A DNA stretch of 64,000 bases, taken from the NCBI GenBank assembly GCA_039933105.1, contig JBDTOT010000017.1, forward strand, positions 1 through 64,000, in the 5' to 3' direction. The notes beneath the pieces are model-generated. The model was not told where the DNA came from and searched no databases. It saw nothing but the letters and a program-made list of their open reading frames with translations. The stretch comes from FEN-1219 sp039933105 (GTDB lineage Bacteria; Pseudomonadota; Gammaproteobacteria; Steroidobacterales; Rariloculaceae). Below, in pieces: positions 63,272 through 64,000 of this stretch. The position numbers were made by a program, and so were the translations under genes. Position 1 is the first letter of the stretch, and every line of letters begins with the position of its first letter.

Positions 63272-63787
63272 GTGGCGCGGTGGGTCATCTATGGTCTTGC
63301 CGTGTATTGCGTGGCAACGGCTACGTCGGGCCAGCCTGCGCAACTCGCGGATCCAACCAAGCCGACCGCCGACAGTCGTACGGTGCTCGGTATTGGTAAT
63401 GAGTATCTGGCGGCCGGCGCCGAGGCGATCCGCGCCAAACAATACGACGATGGCATTCGCTTGACGAAGCTCGGGCTCGAACGGCCGGCGTTGCCGCGCG
63501 ATCGAGCGGGAGCCCTGTCGAACCTTTGTGCTGCCTATGCGGCGAAGGGCGAGTGGGATCTTGCGATCAAGCGCTGCACTGAATCGCTCGAGATCAGCGA
63601 CGGGAACTGGCGTGCCTACAACAACCGCTCCTACGCGTACTACCTGAAGGGCCGATACCGCCAGGCCGATGCCGATCTGAAGAAAGCGATCGCCATCAAT
63701 CCGAATGCGCGCCAGATGGCTACCATTCGCGGCATGATCAATGAGCGAACGCTGCAACCCAGCGTGATTTTGGAGGAGCACCAATAG
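63272..63787 (+). CDS. Secreted tetratricopeptide-repeat protein
   Basis: 171 residues, GTG with TAGGAGG upstream. A short signal-like leader (WVIYGLAVYCVATATSG). At least two TPR units follow: ALSNLCAAYAAKGEWDLAIK and AYNNRSYAYYLKGRYRQADA, with an alpha-helical region at 40-65. TPR proteins mediate protein contacts in the periplasm or outer membrane. It is divergent from moeA, and its stop overlaps the partial gene downstream. Confidence 0.78.
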   Translation: MARWVIYGLAVYCVATATSGQPAQLADPTKPTADSRTVLGIGNEYLAAGAEAIRAKQYDDGIRLTKLGLERPALPRDRAGALSNLCAAYAAKGEWDLAIKRCTESLEISDGNWRAYNNRSYAYYLKGRYRQADADLKKAIAINPNARQMATIRGMINERTLQPSVILEEHQ

Positions 63788-64000
63788 CTCGTCGAGCTCA
63801 CATCGCGGTGTTGCTCGCATCCGTGGCGGGGCTTGCCGCATTTTCGGCGAATGCCGCTCGCCCCGGGCGGATCGACCCTGTCGGCACGTGGGGTTGCGTG
63901 GTCTATGGGCACCCCGATTTGGGCGATCAGCGCATGCTGTTTCACTTCGCTGCGAGCGGCGCCGCTCGTATTGCGCGCGTCGACGACGAAAAGACCGGTC
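63784..64000 (+). CDS. Partial secreted protein of unknown function, possibly with an ATA start
   Basis: 72 residues to the window edge. The frame gives ARRAHIAVLLASVAGLAAF then SANAARPGRID, a good signal peptide. GGAGGAG at 63772-63778 is 5 bases before ATA, which overlaps the TPR stop as ATAG. No ATG or TTG is at that position, so translation may start at ATA or at GTG 63808. VGTWGCVVYGHP suggests a lipocalin-like or DUF domain, but the 3' end is missing. Confidence 0.5.
   Translation, partial: MARRAHIAVLLASVAGLAAFSANAARPGRIDPVGTWGCVVYGHPDLGDQRMLFHFAASGAARIARVDDEKTG

Noticed and set aside
1..64000. CRISPR array, insertion sequence, integrase or tRNA attachment site
   Set aside because: Reading through the window I saw no regularly spaced direct repeats, no transposase or integrase motif and no tRNA-like cloverleaf. 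Low-similarity or partial copies could be missed by eye.

Overview
The window is a GC-rich, gene-dense chromosomal stretch from what looks like an aerobic proteobacterium. An outer-membrane and lipoprotein repertoire, a type IV pilin gene, HrpB, MoeA, XdhC, GtrA/GtrB-type genes and many Shine-Dalgarno-led genes with ATGA or TGATG overlaps support this. A gammaproteobacterial soil or water degrader (Steroidobacter-like) is my best guess, but no rRNA or other firm marker is present. I found no tRNA, rRNA, insertion sequence or CRISPR array.

Left part (1-33 kb): small, mostly unlinked catabolic units. They include two divergent TauD/TfdA dioxygenases, two RraA-like aldolases, three MetE-C-like methyltransferases that all keep the zinc ligands, a LigB-type ring-cleavage enzyme next to a LigJ-like hydratase, a LysR regulator, a Rieske oxygenase overlapping an aldo/keto reductase, an acyl-CoA-dehydrogenase-fold monooxygenase, a CitE-like lyase, a quinone oxidoreductase, an aromatic/aspartate aminotransferase and a GalD/LigU-like tautomerase. 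Between them lie secreted beta-helix, SnoaL-like, BNR-repeat and metallo-beta-lactamase proteins, the HrpB helicase, and an unusual pair: a VirJ-like lipoprotein plus a lipoyl-less, apparently catalytically dead E2-like protein.

Middle part (33-49 kb): a GtrB-GtrA-deacetylase-methyltransferase-GT-C-like cassette for surface polysaccharide modification, then the core of the protocatechuate 4,5-cleavage pathway. An aldehyde dehydrogenase is divergent from ligC-ligI, and a compact opposite-strand run reads modB-modC-VOC-ligA-ligB-methyltransferase. With the LigJ-, LigU- and LigK(RraA)-like genes further left, every step from protocatechuate to pyruvate plus oxaloacetate has a candidate in the window. 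UbiX follows, then a type IV major pilin gene interrupted by one in-frame TAA.

Right part (49-64 kb): XdhC and MoeA (molybdenum cofactor functions) flank two divergent groups of secreted c-type-heme proteins. The minus-strand group is a Tat-exported DUF1501-like protein, a LamG lipoprotein with two CxxCH motifs and a DUF1588-like cytochrome, closed by a textbook terminator. The plus-strand group is a hydrazine-synthase-alpha-like propeller lipoprotein, an SH3-barrel protein, an outer-membrane barrel, a TlpA-like thioredoxin, a DUF4266 lipoprotein with a Gly/Cys tail and a DUF3570 protein. This block is the best candidate in the window for an undescribed system: a cell-envelope redox assembly of unknown substrate.
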